Made by a program: the position numbers and the translations under genes. A model generated the notes under the pieces. It searched no databases. It worked only from the letters and a program-made list of their open reading frames with translations, and was not told where the DNA came from. From positions 1 to 63,124 of the forward strand of contig CACZQL010000085.1 of NCBI GenBank assembly GCA_902783365.1: a stretch of 63,124 bases of DNA. Direction: 5' to 3'. This document shows positions 8,700 to 18,278 of this stretch, piece after piece. Numbering within the stretch: position 1 is the stretch's first letter; each line of letters starts with the position of its first letter. The stretch is from an uncultured Bacteroidia bacterium. GTDB taxonomy: Bacteria; Bacteroidota; Bacteroidia; Bacteroidales; F082.

Positions 8700-10643
8700 A
8701 TGAAAAAAGTATTTACCCTTTTGATGGTCTTGCTCATGGTCACAGGAGGCTATGCGCAAGTGAAAAAACAAAGCAAGTCAGACAACCTGAAGAAAAGTGC
8801 CAAGGAACTCGTTTACACTGGTGAAGAGACCCTCAACACCGTGAAAAACCAGGAAGCCATGACCTGGGATTTCGACGCCGAGGACTTGGACTACAGCGCT
8901 TACGACTGGCAAACCAACACAGCGGCACGTAACCTGACGATGACCTTCCCCGACGGATGCGTGGCCTTTGCCTACACCATCGCCACCGACGACACATACG
9001 CCGACCGTGGCACCAACATCTGCGTGTATAACCCCGCCACAGGCGAATGGGCCACCACCGGAGGCAAGATTGAAAACCGCAAGGCCGGCTTTGGCTGCGC
9101 CACCCGTTATGGCGAAAACGGCATCCTCGTCGTCTCGCGCGACGCCAACAGTCTCGCCTGCGGTGTCTATATCATCGAGGACAAAGACAACCTGCCCGCT
9201 ACCGGCACCCTGACCCCTATCATTGAATTCGACACCGAGCAGAACCTCCACTTCCCCGCCGCCATGTGTACCGGTCCCAACCACGACCACATCCACATCC
9301 TCTTCACTGCCCTTAACCAAACCATCAACGACCAAGTGAACCCCTACTTCTACTTCCGTTCGATGGACGGCGGCGCCACTTGGGACGAGTACATGACCAT
9401 CGATTACCTCGGTCGTGAATACTGCCCGCAGTACGGTTCCGGCCAAGACGCCTACTTCATGGAGAACCATGGTGGCGACCGCTTGGACATCATCGTCAAC
9501 ACCCGTCGTGGCGACGGCGTTGTGCTCACCTCACTCGACGAGGGCAACACCTGGACCCGCACGAAGTACTACCACCACCCCGGCATTGACGTGAATTTTG
9601 GCGAAAACCTGGGCTACATGTATCCCCGTTGGAGCTCCGCCCTGTGGATGGATGAGACCCTTCACGTGGCCTACGAATTCGGCGGCGGCACCGGCGACGC
9701 CACTTCCACCAGCTACTACCCCGGCATCGGCGGCATCGGCTACTGGAACAGCGCCATGCCTTATCGCGGCGACGGCAGCAGCTTCCCCCAAGGCTACGAC
9801 CCCACCAACCCCATGCCTCCCATCCAAGGACAACCTTTTATCATGGACTCCGCCTACATCAACGAGGACATCTACGCCGGCTGGTTCCTTTGGAGCGACG
9901 CCACCCACGAGATGTGGCCCGAGTACATCGGCTACCTCACCCCGCTGGATGACAACGGAGACCCGCTGCCCGATCCCGAACAACTCACTTCCTGGGGCAT
10001 CGAAGACTACACCCTCCACGGCAGCTACAACGGCGGCGTGTGCGAAATGCCCGTGCTGATGCAAATCCCCGGCTCACACGACCTCGTGGCCATCTGGATC
10101 GGCATGAACGAAAAACAACTCGATGGTGCCGGCAAACACTACTTTAGAGTCTTTGCCAAAGCCTCACCCGACGGCGGCAACACCTGGAGCAACATGATCA
10201 ACCTCACCAACGACATCACCTACACCTATGCCGAGTGCGTGTATCCCCAAGCCGCCATCACCGACGGCAAACTCGTGGTCGCCTGCCAGATGGACTCCCA
10301 AGCCGACTCCTACGTCATTGGTAACGGCACCGACGACAGCTACGACGACAACTACTATGGCGCCCTGGTGTTCGACCTTGAGGAAATCTTCCCCAACGTC
10401 GGCCTCAGCACCCAAAGCCAACACGAGGTCACCAGCATGAACCTCTGGCCCAACCCCGCCCAAAACAGCCTCAACGTCGCTCTGAGCAACGGCAGCACCA
10501 TCACCATCAGCAACATGATGGGACAGGTGATCAGCACGGTGAAAGGCCATGTCGGCATCAACAGCCTCGACATCAGCAACCTCAGCAGCGGTGTCTATTT
10601 CATCAACGCTGGCAACAACACCCAGAAATTCGTGGTTAAATAA
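8700..10643 (+). CDS. Secreted Asp-box protein with T9SS sorting domain (paralogue 3)
   Basis: 647 residues from ATG at 8700. Upstream in-frame starts lie in the promoter, and MKKVFTLLMVLL begins a clean signal peptide. Asp-boxes are SMDGGATW (about 221), SLDEGNTW (278) and SPDGGNTW (489), the same spacing as paralogue 2. The sorting domain covers about residues 580-647 and ends KFVVK. Paralogues 2 and 3 clearly arose by a more recent duplication than paralogue 1. The stop codon overlaps the 3' end of the convergent pdxA-like gene by 8 bp, so no separate terminator exists here. Confidence 0.85.
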   Translation: MKKVFTLLMVLLMVTGGYAQVKKQSKSDNLKKSAKELVYTGEETLNTVKNQEAMTWDFDAEDLDYSAYDWQTNTAARNLTMTFPDGCVAFAYTIATDDTYADRGTNICVYNPATGEWATTGGKIENRKAGFGCATRYGENGILVVSRDANSLACGVYIIEDKDNLPATGTLTPIIEFDTEQNLHFPAAMCTGPNHDHIHILFTALNQTINDQVNPYFYFRSMDGGATWDEYMTIDYLGREYCPQYGSGQDAYFMENHGGDRLDIIVNTRRGDGVVLTSLDEGNTWTRTKYYHHPGIDVNFGENLGYMYPRWSSALWMDETLHVAYEFGGGTGDATSTSYYPGIGGIGYWNSAMPYRGDGSSFPQGYDPTNPMPPIQGQPFIMDSAYINEDIYAGWFLWSDATHEMWPEYIGYLTPLDDNGDPLPDPEQLTSWGIEDYTLHGSYNGGVCEMPVLMQIPGSHDLVAIWIGMNEKQLDGAGKHYFRVFAKASPDGGNTWSNMINLTNDITYTYAECVYPQAAITDGKLVVACQMDSQADSYVIGNGTDDSYDDNYYGALVFDLEEIFPNVGLSTQSQHEVTSMNLWPNPAQNSLNVALSNGSTITISNMMGQVISTVKGHVGINSLDISNLSSGVYFINAGNNTQKFVVK

Positions 10644-11658
10644 GCCTTTGGTGATTCACTAAATCCAAGGCAAGATACATCGCCTGGCGCATCGCGTCAG
10701 GCGATGCTTCGTTTTTATTGGCGATGTCGTAGGCCGGTCCATGGAACGGAGAGGTCCTGACCACCGGCAAGCCCGCGGTAAACAAAGCCCCACCATTGGC
10801 CGAAATAAGCTTGAAAGGCAATGCGGCCTGGTCGTGATACATCGCCAACACCGCATCATATTTCTTCCATCCCCCGGTCGCAAAGAAACGGTCACTGGCA
10901 AAAGGCCCAAAGGCCAACAAGTTGTTCTTGCGCGCCACCGACACCACCGGCGTGATGATGTCCTGCTCCTCCGTACCCGACAAGCCCGAGTCGCCCGCAT
11001 GGGGATTCAAGGCCAGCACCGCTATCTTGGGCGAAGCGATGTTGAAGTTCTTTTTCAAGGCATTGGCCAAGATGACCAACTTGTGCATCACCATCTCCTT
11101 GGTAACACTTGCCAAGGCCTCCTTCACCGGGATGTCGGAGGTAACCATGCCGATGCGGAGATAGTCGCTGACGAGCATCTCCACATAGTCCTGCCCCTTG
11201 AAAAGGGAAGAGAGATAGTCTGACTGCCCGTTGAACGCAAAGGCCTCTGACTTCAGCATCGAGGGATTCACAGGAGCTGTCACCAAAGCGTCGATGCTGC
11301 CCTTCAACAAATCGTCGGCGGCGCGTTTCAGCGACAACACGGCCATCTTGCCCGCCTGCGCGGATGCCACCCCCGGCTCAATCTTCAACTCATCCTCCGT
11401 GATGTTGATGAGATTGAACTTCTGATGCGCCGCCTGACGCGAGTCGCGAATCAGGGTATAGTTGATGTCTTCAACCCCCAAACTCTTTTTATAATAGGAA
11501 AAGACCTTGGGCTGCCCGTAAAAAACAGGCGTCATCATCTGAAGCAAACGAGCGTCAGAGAAGGCCTTCATGATGATCTCGTAGGAGATCCCGTTGAAGT
11601 CGCCATGGGTAAGACCGATTTTGACGGATTTTGGGGTGGAGGTAGCATTTATCATCAT
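10636..11658 (-). CDS. pdxA: PdxA-family 4-phosphohydroxy-L-threonine dehydrogenase, atypical metal site
   Basis: PdxA oxidises 4-phosphohydroxy-L-threonine in the DXP-dependent pyridoxal phosphate pathway. Start at the double ATG at 11658, just downstream of a TAATTTTG box, gives 340 residues, normal for the family. Family blocks are THGDFNGISYE (17-27), VTAP (126-129), NPHAGDSG (218-225, His220) and YHDQAALPFK (274-283, His275). The metal ligand usually found in GHTE is replaced: the protein reads GQSD at 144-147. The Lys that normally follows VTAPxN is also replaced, by Pro. It may be a divergent PdxA or a PdxA2-like dehydrogenase with another substrate. Confidence 0.8.
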   Translation of the reverse strand: MMINATSTPKSVKIGLTHGDFNGISYEIIMKAFSDARLLQMMTPVFYGQPKVFSYYKKSLGVEDINYTLIRDSRQAAHQKFNLINITEDELKIEPGVASAQAGKMAVLSLKRAADDLLKGSIDALVTAPVNPSMLKSEAFAFNGQSDYLSSLFKGQDYVEMLVSDYLRIGMVTSDIPVKEALASVTKEMVMHKLVILANALKKNFNIASPKIAVLALNPHAGDSGLSGTEEQDIITPVVSVARKNNLLAFGPFASDRFFATGGWKKYDAVLAMYHDQAALPFKLISANGGALFTAGLPVVRTSPFHGPAYDIANKNEASPDAMRQAMYLALDLVNHQRLI

Positions 11659-11690
11659 CCTGAATTTTAGAGGGTTAGAGAAACGGCCTC

Positions 11691-11698
11691 CAAAATTA
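11691..11698 (-). promoter_or_regulatory. Promoter -7 box for the pdxA-like gene
   Basis: TAATTTTG on the minus strand, 32 bp before the start codon. Confidence 0.5.
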
Positions 11699-11726
11699 AG
11701 GAGATTATTTGACAAATCCAAATTTA

Positions 11727-14189
11727 TCAATACATTTCTTCGCCGCCACCGTCTTCATCGTCGCCGCCACCCTCGTCGGGCCGGCGGTTGCGCTTGACGT
11801 TTTGCTCGTTGATGCGGTAATTGAGGTTCACCGAGAAAGAGGTGCGGTTCCAGGTGCTGTTGCTGTACTGCCAGAAGTGCTCGCCCCACGACTCGCCGCC
11901 CCTTCCACGGGTGCCGAACACGTCGCGCACATTGAAGGTGAGGGTGCCGTTGCCATGGAACACCTCCTTGCTCACCGCCATGTCCATCCACCACTCGCCA
12001 TCGCGCTTGCCGAGCGGCTCCTTGTGGGGACCCATGACGTGGGTGGTCAGCTGGTAGTCGAACCAGTCGGAGACCTTGAACTTGGCCACCATACGCCCGA
12101 AGAGCATCCAGCTTTCGGTTTCATAGTACTGGTCCTGGATAAAGCCCCGGGTATAGGAGCGGAAGAAGTTGACATTGCCGTTGAGGTTGAGCCACGAAGT
12201 CATCTGCCCTTGGGCCACGGCCTCCACCCCGAAGTCGTCGGCCTTGCCGAAGTTGACGGGCATGGAGTAATACACTCCGTTGTCTTCGTAGGTGTAGTGG
12301 CGAATCATGTTGTTGCCATGGCGGTAGTAGGTGGTGAAGGTAAAGCTGGCTTTGTCCCACAGGTGGATGTAGCCCAACTCGTAGCTGTCCATAAAGGTGG
12401 GTTTGAGGGCAGGGTTGCCCATGCGGATGTTGCGGTTGTCGTTGTAAGAGCGGAAGGGGCTCATCATCCAGAAGCCCGGGCGGCGGATGCGTCGGGTATA
12501 GCTCACCTGGAATTGGTTGTTTTCGTCGATGGAATAGTTGAGGTGCGCGCTGGGGAAGAGGTTGAAATACTGGTTGTTGTTGGTGGAGTCAGAGCCGTCG
12601 TAGGCATAGTCTTTCAGGTTGGTGTAGATGGAGGTCCATTCGGCGCGGACACCCACCTGAGCCGACCAGCGTCCCCAGTCGTTGCCCAAACTGGTGTAGA
12701 AGGCGGCCACCTGCTCATTGTAGTCGAAGTCGTAGCAATAGTCGCTCAAGGGGTGATAGTCGCCAAGGCTGTCCTTTTCGGTGACGGCAGAGAGGCTGTT
12801 GATCATGCGGTTGGTGTATTTGGCGCCGATTTCCCATTGGGCTTTTTTGGCGAAGGGATGCACGTAATCGAGGCTGGCCTGGAGGTTGCGCATGCCTTGG
12901 TCTTCGGCGGTCTTTTGGCAGAGGGCCCAGAGGCTTTGCTGCATGTTGGCGTCGGGATAGAGGGTCTCGGTGATGTCGGAGCCAGAGCGTTCGAAGTTTT
13001 GGAAGTAGCGCACGTTGGCTTTCAGGCTGCGTCCTTCCTGCTCGAAGGTCTTGTCGTAGTCGAGGGTGACTTCGTACATGGGGTCGGTTTCATGCCATTC
13101 TTCCTCACGGATGTCGTAGGAGGAGCTGCCGAGCTGGGGGTATTCGTCGGAATAGCGGACGATGGGATGGGTTTTGTTGGTGCCATAACGGAACACGAAG
13201 GCGGCGCTCACGATGTCGCGGTCGGTGATGTAGTAGTCGGCCCCCACCCTTACATGGTGGCCCATGCGGTTCATGGCGCGCTCGGTGGTTTGGTCGGTGA
13301 TTTGCTGGTAGAGGGTGTCGCCGTCCACAATGTCGAAGCGTTTGGTTTGGTTGACGCCGCCGCCGAGGTTGGAACGGTGGTTGAACCCGTAGGAGGCGAA
13401 GAGGTTCCAGCGACGCAGCCGGTAGCTGAGGGAGAGGCTGCCGCCGTAAAGCCAAGGATAGCCGGTGCGGAGGTTGACGGCCCCGTTGAAGCCCTGGCGC
13501 TTGTCTTTCTTGAGGATGATGTTGATGATGCCGGCGGAGCCTTCCGCGTCGTAGCGCACGGAGGGGTTGGTGATGACCTCCACCCTTTCAATCATGTCGC
13601 CTTGCAGGGTACGGAGGGCGTCCTGGGTGCTCATGCCCGAGAGGCCAGACTCTTTGCCGTCGATGAGGATGCGCACGCCTTCGTCGCCCCGGAGGCTCAC
13701 ATTCCCTTCCACGTCAACCGACACGGCGGGGATGCTCTCCAACACCTCGATGGCGTTGCCGGCGGTGTTGCCCACGTCCTTGCCCACATTGAACACCCGC
13801 TTGTCGAGGGTCATCTCGTAAGTGCTCACCTCGGCCACAATCTCCACTTCCTCCAACAAGGCCTCGTCGGGAGCCAACAAAATCCTGCCCAGATCGACCT
13901 GATGTTTCTCCCCGGTGAGGGTGATGGTCTTACGGGTGGTGATGAAGCCCATGTACTGGAAATGCAGGCAATAACGGCCCTTTTCGAGGCTCATAGTAAA
14001 ATGGCCGGAAGGCTCGGTGATGACACCCGTCACCAGGGTGGAATCAGGCAGCGAAAAGGCCGACACAGTGGCGTATTCCATGGGTTCGTTGGTGGACTTG
14101 TTCACCACACGGCCCTTGACCGTAATGGACGCAAAGGAGAGTTGTACACTGCAAAGCAGGACAAACATCAGGAAAAGACGGTGTTTCAT
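11727..14189 (-). CDS. TonB-dependent receptor-like outer-membrane beta-barrel protein
   Basis: 820 residues from ATG 14189, which opens a clear signal peptide (MKHRLFLMFVLL to SFA). An N-terminal carboxypeptidase-regulatory domain (about 20-105) is followed by a plug-like domain (LRGDEGVRILIDGKESG, then IERVEVITNPSVRYDAEGSA) and a long beta-barrel of the OMP_b-brl_3 type. Substrate unknown. The C-terminus is odd: after the last barrel strand (FSVNLNYRI) comes a tail rich in Gly, Asp and Glu ending GGGEEMY, instead of ending on an aromatic barrel residue. It has its own promoter and no susD partner. Confidence 0.8.
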   Translation of the reverse strand: MKHRLFLMFVLLCSVQLSFASITVKGRVVNKSTNEPMEYATVSAFSLPDSTLVTGVITEPSGHFTMSLEKGRYCLHFQYMGFITTRKTITLTGEKHQVDLGRILLAPDEALLEEVEIVAEVSTYEMTLDKRVFNVGKDVGNTAGNAIEVLESIPAVSVDVEGNVSLRGDEGVRILIDGKESGLSGMSTQDALRTLQGDMIERVEVITNPSVRYDAEGSAGIINIILKKDKRQGFNGAVNLRTGYPWLYGGSLSLSYRLRRWNLFASYGFNHRSNLGGGVNQTKRFDIVDGDTLYQQITDQTTERAMNRMGHHVRVGADYYITDRDIVSAAFVFRYGTNKTHPIVRYSDEYPQLGSSSYDIREEEWHETDPMYEVTLDYDKTFEQEGRSLKANVRYFQNFERSGSDITETLYPDANMQQSLWALCQKTAEDQGMRNLQASLDYVHPFAKKAQWEIGAKYTNRMINSLSAVTEKDSLGDYHPLSDYCYDFDYNEQVAAFYTSLGNDWGRWSAQVGVRAEWTSIYTNLKDYAYDGSDSTNNNQYFNLFPSAHLNYSIDENNQFQVSYTRRIRRPGFWMMSPFRSYNDNRNIRMGNPALKPTFMDSYELGYIHLWDKASFTFTTYYRHGNNMIRHYTYEDNGVYYSMPVNFGKADDFGVEAVAQGQMTSWLNLNGNVNFFRSYTRGFIQDQYYETESWMLFGRMVAKFKVSDWFDYQLTTHVMGPHKEPLGKRDGEWWMDMAVSKEVFHGNGTLTFNVRDVFGTRGRGGESWGEHFWQYSNSTWNRTSFSVNLNYRINEQNVKRNRRPDEGGGDDEDGGGEEMY

Positions 14190-14219
14190 GAGAAAGAATA
14201 GCTCGTTTTTAAGGAGGTG

Positions 14220-14227
14220 CAAAGATA
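14220..14227 (-). promoter_or_regulatory. Promoter -7 box for the OM receptor
   Basis: TATCTTTG on the minus strand, 30 bp before ATG 14189. Confidence 0.5.
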
Positions 14228-14267
14228 GGTGTTTTTTTCCAACAAGCGAGTGATTATGAGCACAAAA

Positions 14268-16754
14268 CTACAGGGGATCCACGTCGATTTGGACTTGAAC
14301 CGACTTATAGTCGGAGTTTTGTTGGAACAGCTTCACTTGTTTCATGATGAGTTCCTTGACTTTCCGGGCTTGATGCTCGCGGTTGAATTTGACGAGCATC
14401 TGTTTGATATAGAGGTTCTTGACTCGCGACACGATAGGATATTCCGGGCCAAGCAGGTCCTGTTTGAAGATGGGGCGCAGCAAGCTGGAGAGTTCGGCGG
14501 CGGCGGGGTTGAGTTTTTGGTAGTCCTTGTGTTTGAGGCGGATCATCACGAGGCGGTAGTAGGGCGGGTAGCCGAACTGGCGGCGGGTGACCATTTGTTT
14601 CTCGTAGAGGCCTTTAAAGTCGTTGCGCAGCACATCTTGCAGCACGGGGTGCCCCGGCTCGTAGGTTTGGATGATGACCCTGCCCTGTTGCCCTTTGCGA
14701 CCGGCGCGTCCGGCCACCTGGGCCATGAGCTGGAAGCTGCGCTCGTGGGCGCGGAAGTCGGGGAAAGAGAGCATGTTGTCGGCGTTGAGGATGCCCACCA
14801 CCTTCACCGAGTCGAAGTCGAGACCTTTGGTGACCATTTGGGTACCCACAAGGATGTCGGTTTCCTTTTCTTGGAAGGCCTCAAGGATGTTTTGGTAGTC
14901 GTTGCGGGACCGGGTGGTGTCGAGGTCGAGGCGCGCCACCTTGGCCTCGGGCAGGATGACTTGGAGGTCCTCCTCCACCTTCTCGGTGCCGAAGCCGTGC
15001 ATTTTGATGTTGGGACTGTGGCAGTTGGGGCAGTCGGCTGGCACACTGGTGGTATAGCCGCAGTAATGGCAGCGTAGCACGTTTTGGTGTTTATGGTAGA
15101 TGAGGCTCACGTCGCAGTTGATGCATTGGGGGACGTGGTGGCAGTCGTCGCATTCGAGGCGCAGGGAGAAGCCGCGGCGGTTTTGGAAGAGGATGGCCTG
15201 CTGGTGGTGTTGCAGGGTCTCTTTCATGGCGTCGAGCAGCACGCTACCGAAGTCGGCCTGGAGGGTCTTGCGGCGGCGTTCCACCCTCATGTCGGAAAGG
15301 ATGATCTCGGGCATCTGCACACCGCCATACCGTTCGATGATCTCGACGAGTTGGTAGCGTCCGTGGAGGGCGTTGTAGTAGCTCTCGTAGGAAGGGGTGG
15401 CCGAGCCGAGCAGCACCTTGGCGTGGTGGATGGCACCTAACACCACGGCGGCGTCGCGGGCGTTATAGCGGGGCGCGGGATCCATCTGCTTGAAGCTGCT
15501 GTCGTGCTCCTCATCCACGATGATGAGCCCGATGTCGGAATACGGCAGGAAGATGGAGGAACGGGAGCCGATGATGACCTGTCGCTGGGGCGACTTGTTG
15601 AGGGCGAAGTCGCGCACCTGGGTCCACACCTCCACCCGCTCATTGGTGCCGTAGCGCGAATGATAGACGCCGAGCCTGTCGCCAAAATATTGCTTTAAAC
15701 GATTGATAATCTGTGCAGTAAGCGCAATCTCTGGAAGCAGATACAGCACCTGCTTCCCTTGGTCGAGGGCTTCCTGTATCAGTTTGATATAAATCTCCGT
15801 CTTGCCGCTGGAAGTCACGCCATGGAGGAGTACGGGCTTCTCTTTCGCGAACCCTTCATGAATCTCGTCGTAGGCCTTTTGTTGGGCGGGGGTGAGCTGG
15901 ATGGTGGCGACGTCGGTTTGGGCCTTGAAGGTCTTGAGCCGGCTGACCTTTTGTTCATACACTTCAAAAACGCCTTTATCGGCCAAGGCTTTGAGGACGC
16001 TGCTGGTGGCGTTGGCTTTCTTTTGCACCTCGATGGCCTTCAGGTCGTGGTCGCAGTCGCCGCCGAGGGTGAGGTAAGCCAGCAGGAGTTCCAGCTGCTT
16101 GAAGGCTTTCTTGGTCAGGGTGTCCATCAGCTCTTGGAGCTTTTGCTCGTCGCGGTAGTCGGCGGTGAGGCGCATAAAGCGCTCATATTTGGCCTTGTAT
16201 TTCTGGTCGAGCTCTTCCTCCATCACAAGGATGCCTTTTTCCATCATGGTGTGGATGAGGGGCATCACTTTTTTGAAGCCAATGATTTTGCTCACCTCAC
16301 TGATGGCGATTTTGGGTTGGATTTGGAGGGCTTCCACGACGAGGTACTCGAAGTCGTTGAGTGGCACGCTGTCGAGTTGATAGTCGGGAGAGAGAGCCAC
16401 CTTCGACTCGGAGCTGAGTTTGAGGGCGGAGGGCAAGGCGGCCTGCATCACCTCGCCAGGGTGGCACAGATAGTAAGTCTTGATCCAGTCCCAGAACCTG
16501 AGCTGGGTGGCGTTGACGATGGGCTGCGCGTCGAGGAGGTCGGTGAGGAACTTCACCTCCTGGGTAGGCACTTTTTCGGAGATGGCGACCACCAGACCCG
16601 ACATGATCTTGGTCTTGCCGAACTGCACCACGGCCCGTTGTCCCACCCGGATGGCGTCATTAAGGGCGTAAGGCACGCGATAGGTGAAGGTGCCTGGCAC
16701 CGGGATGGGCAGGAGAATCTCGGCGAAGAGGGTGATGCGGGAGTCGTCGCTCAT
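14268..16754 (-). CDS. priA: Primosomal helicase PriA
   Basis: Restarts stalled replication forks by unwinding DNA and loading the primosome. 828 residues from ATG 16754; an in-frame TTG six bases upstream would overlap the preceding stop. The N-terminal DNA-binding region (PVPGTFTYRVP) is followed by Walker A GVTSSGKTEIY (about 315), Walker B VDEEHDSSFKQ, and a zinc-binding insert with four CxxC pairs (CDDC, CINC, CHYC, CPNC). Helicase motif VAGRAGRKGQQGRVIIQT comes next. It sits two bases downstream of the plug gene, so the two are probably co-transcribed. Confidence 0.95.
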   Translation of the reverse strand: MSDDSRITLFAEILLPIPVPGTFTYRVPYALNDAIRVGQRAVVQFGKTKIMSGLVVAISEKVPTQEVKFLTDLLDAQPIVNATQLRFWDWIKTYYLCHPGEVMQAALPSALKLSSESKVALSPDYQLDSVPLNDFEYLVVEALQIQPKIAISEVSKIIGFKKVMPLIHTMMEKGILVMEEELDQKYKAKYERFMRLTADYRDEQKLQELMDTLTKKAFKQLELLLAYLTLGGDCDHDLKAIEVQKKANATSSVLKALADKGVFEVYEQKVSRLKTFKAQTDVATIQLTPAQQKAYDEIHEGFAKEKPVLLHGVTSSGKTEIYIKLIQEALDQGKQVLYLLPEIALTAQIINRLKQYFGDRLGVYHSRYGTNERVEVWTQVRDFALNKSPQRQVIIGSRSSIFLPYSDIGLIIVDEEHDSSFKQMDPAPRYNARDAAVVLGAIHHAKVLLGSATPSYESYYNALHGRYQLVEIIERYGGVQMPEIILSDMRVERRRKTLQADFGSVLLDAMKETLQHHQQAILFQNRRGFSLRLECDDCHHVPQCINCDVSLIYHKHQNVLRCHYCGYTTSVPADCPNCHSPNIKMHGFGTEKVEEDLQVILPEAKVARLDLDTTRSRNDYQNILEAFQEKETDILVGTQMVTKGLDFDSVKVVGILNADNMLSFPDFRAHERSFQLMAQVAGRAGRKGQQGRVIIQTYEPGHPVLQDVLRNDFKGLYEKQMVTRRQFGYPPYYRLVMIRLKHKDYQKLNPAAAELSSLLRPIFKQDLLGPEYPIVSRVKNLYIKQMLVKFNREHQARKVKELIMKQVKLFQQNSDYKSVQVQIDVDPL

Positions 16755-16756
16755 GG

Positions 16757-18037
16757 TCAATGGGATTGCGCGGTGGTATAGCCGATAAGCTCGTCGTAGC
16801 CTTTCACGGGGTTATAGCAATAGAAGTAGAGGCGGTAGAGGTTGTCGGTATCCCAATGGTTGCCGGCGGTGAGGTCGGTGGTGACCTGGCCGCTGTCGCG
16901 GTCGGCGGAGACAAACATGAAGTTGTAATATCCTTGTTTGAGAAGGAGTTGGCAGAGGTAACCTCCGAGCTGGTAGTCGTAGGTCATGCGGTTGCGGTCG
17001 TTGAACATCCAGTCGTTGATGGCGCCCATCACGTAGAAGTCTTCGTGGGTGAGCGGCGCCGGGTAGCGGAGGAAGAGGTTGAGCCAGGCGTAGTCGGCTT
17101 CGGTGGCGGTCTCCTTGTCCTCGTCAGCCACATAGATGTATTTCTCGCCATGAATGTCCTCGTAGGTGATGTAGGGTTTCCGGGCCCTCGGCTCGCACAC
17201 CCTATAGTCAACCACATAGTAGTCGCCGGTTTGGTAAATCCGGTTGATGTTTTCGGAATTGAAATAGAAGTTGCTGAAGTTGACGCGGCGGTATTGGTTG
17301 GCGCCCTCGAACACGGTGAGGGGGTTGTGTTCGTAGGAGAGGTATTCGGGATAGACAAAGGAGGGTTTCAGCCCAACGACGGCGTTGTCCCATCGTCCGT
17401 TTTGGCGGATGGCGAGGTTGCTGTATTGTTGGATATTGCTCGACATGATGTCGGGCATGGAGACGGTGATGTTGAGCTGCTGGTGGGTGTCGCTGAGGGA
17501 GAGGTCGTCGCAATAACGGGGCACAGTGACGTTGATGGAGACCTTCTCATCAACGACCATGAAGCGGCGGGTGAAGAAGATATGCTCCTCAGAGAGGTCA
17601 TCGCCATAGACGATGAGGAGGTAATTGCCGGAGAGAAGGGGCATCATGTCGCTTTGGGGGAAACGCAGCTCGAAATGCACGTAGTCGATGAGGGTGTTTC
17701 GCGAGAAGCTGAATTCGTCGATGCGCCCATAGTCGAAACCGACCGAGTAGTTGTTGCGTTGGAGGTCGGTGGGGGTCCAGTCGTGGTTGCAATGAATGAA
17801 GGTGTAATTAAGTATATCGCCCTCGTTGCCGAGGAGGTCGAAAGAGAGGGTAAGGCGCTCCGTCATGTCGTCGAGGGGAATGACGGGTTCCTTGTTTTGG
17901 TTGCCATCGGCATAGAGCAACACTGTTTGCACCTCATTTTTATAGTCGAGATTGGCACAGGGCAAGTCGAAGTCCTGGGCGTGAAGTCCTAAAGAAGAAA
18001 GGAGGACGAGGGTGGCTATCAAAGGTCGTATTTTCAT
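16757..18037 (-). CDS. T9SS plug-domain protein (DUF5103 family)
   Basis: A secreted protein of the family formerly called DUF5103, now known as the type 9 secretion system plug. In Flavobacterium it occludes the periplasmic side of the SprA channel when PorV is absent. 426 residues from ATG 18037 with a signal peptide (MKIRPLIATLVLL to HAQ). Family features are an N-terminal beta-sandwich (FIHCNHDWTPTDLQRNNY, about residue 80), the segment RYPAPLTHEDFYVMGAINDW and a C-terminal YYNFMFV strand. The sprA gene is elsewhere in the window (46.7 kb), so both halves of the gate are present. Its -7 box ends only six bases before the ATG. Confidence 0.85.
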   Translation of the reverse strand: MKIRPLIATLVLLSSLGLHAQDFDLPCANLDYKNEVQTVLLYADGNQNKEPVIPLDDMTERLTLSFDLLGNEGDILNYTFIHCNHDWTPTDLQRNNYSVGFDYGRIDEFSFSRNTLIDYVHFELRFPQSDMMPLLSGNYLLIVYGDDLSEEHIFFTRRFMVVDEKVSINVTVPRYCDDLSLSDTHQQLNITVSMPDIMSSNIQQYSNLAIRQNGRWDNAVVGLKPSFVYPEYLSYEHNPLTVFEGANQYRRVNFSNFYFNSENINRIYQTGDYYVVDYRVCEPRARKPYITYEDIHGEKYIYVADEDKETATEADYAWLNLFLRYPAPLTHEDFYVMGAINDWMFNDRNRMTYDYQLGGYLCQLLLKQGYYNFMFVSADRDSGQVTTDLTAGNHWDTDNLYRLYFYCYNPVKGYDELIGYTTAQSH

Positions 18038-18043
18038 AATGTG

Positions 18044-18051
18044 CAAAGATA
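18044..18051 (-). promoter_or_regulatory. Promoter -7 box directly before the plug gene
   Basis: TATCTTTG on the minus strand, six bases from ATG 18037, implying an almost leaderless transcript. Confidence 0.5.
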
Positions 18052-18278
18052 GCTTACTTTTTAAAAGTAGAAGGAGTTTTGTGAGAAAAAGTTTTATGAT
18101 GGAATTAAGAACACGAGAATATGATATTATAGATAATATTTATAATTATTTAATACACCTTTATATTTATGTTTATTATAGTTTAAATTTGATTTCTTAA
18201 TTAGTTGTTTATTAAGTGTTTAAAAATACACATTTTTTAAGCAATTAACTCTTAAAAAACATCAAAATAATAGGTATT

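Noticed and set aside
4464..10643. Active sialidases
   Set aside because: Asp-boxes alone do not prove a sialidase; I could not identify the catalytic Arg triad, Tyr or Glu.
11709..14201. 830-codon plus-strand frame opposite the OM receptor
   Set aside because: Complement shadow; the minus frame has a signal peptide, plug and barrel.
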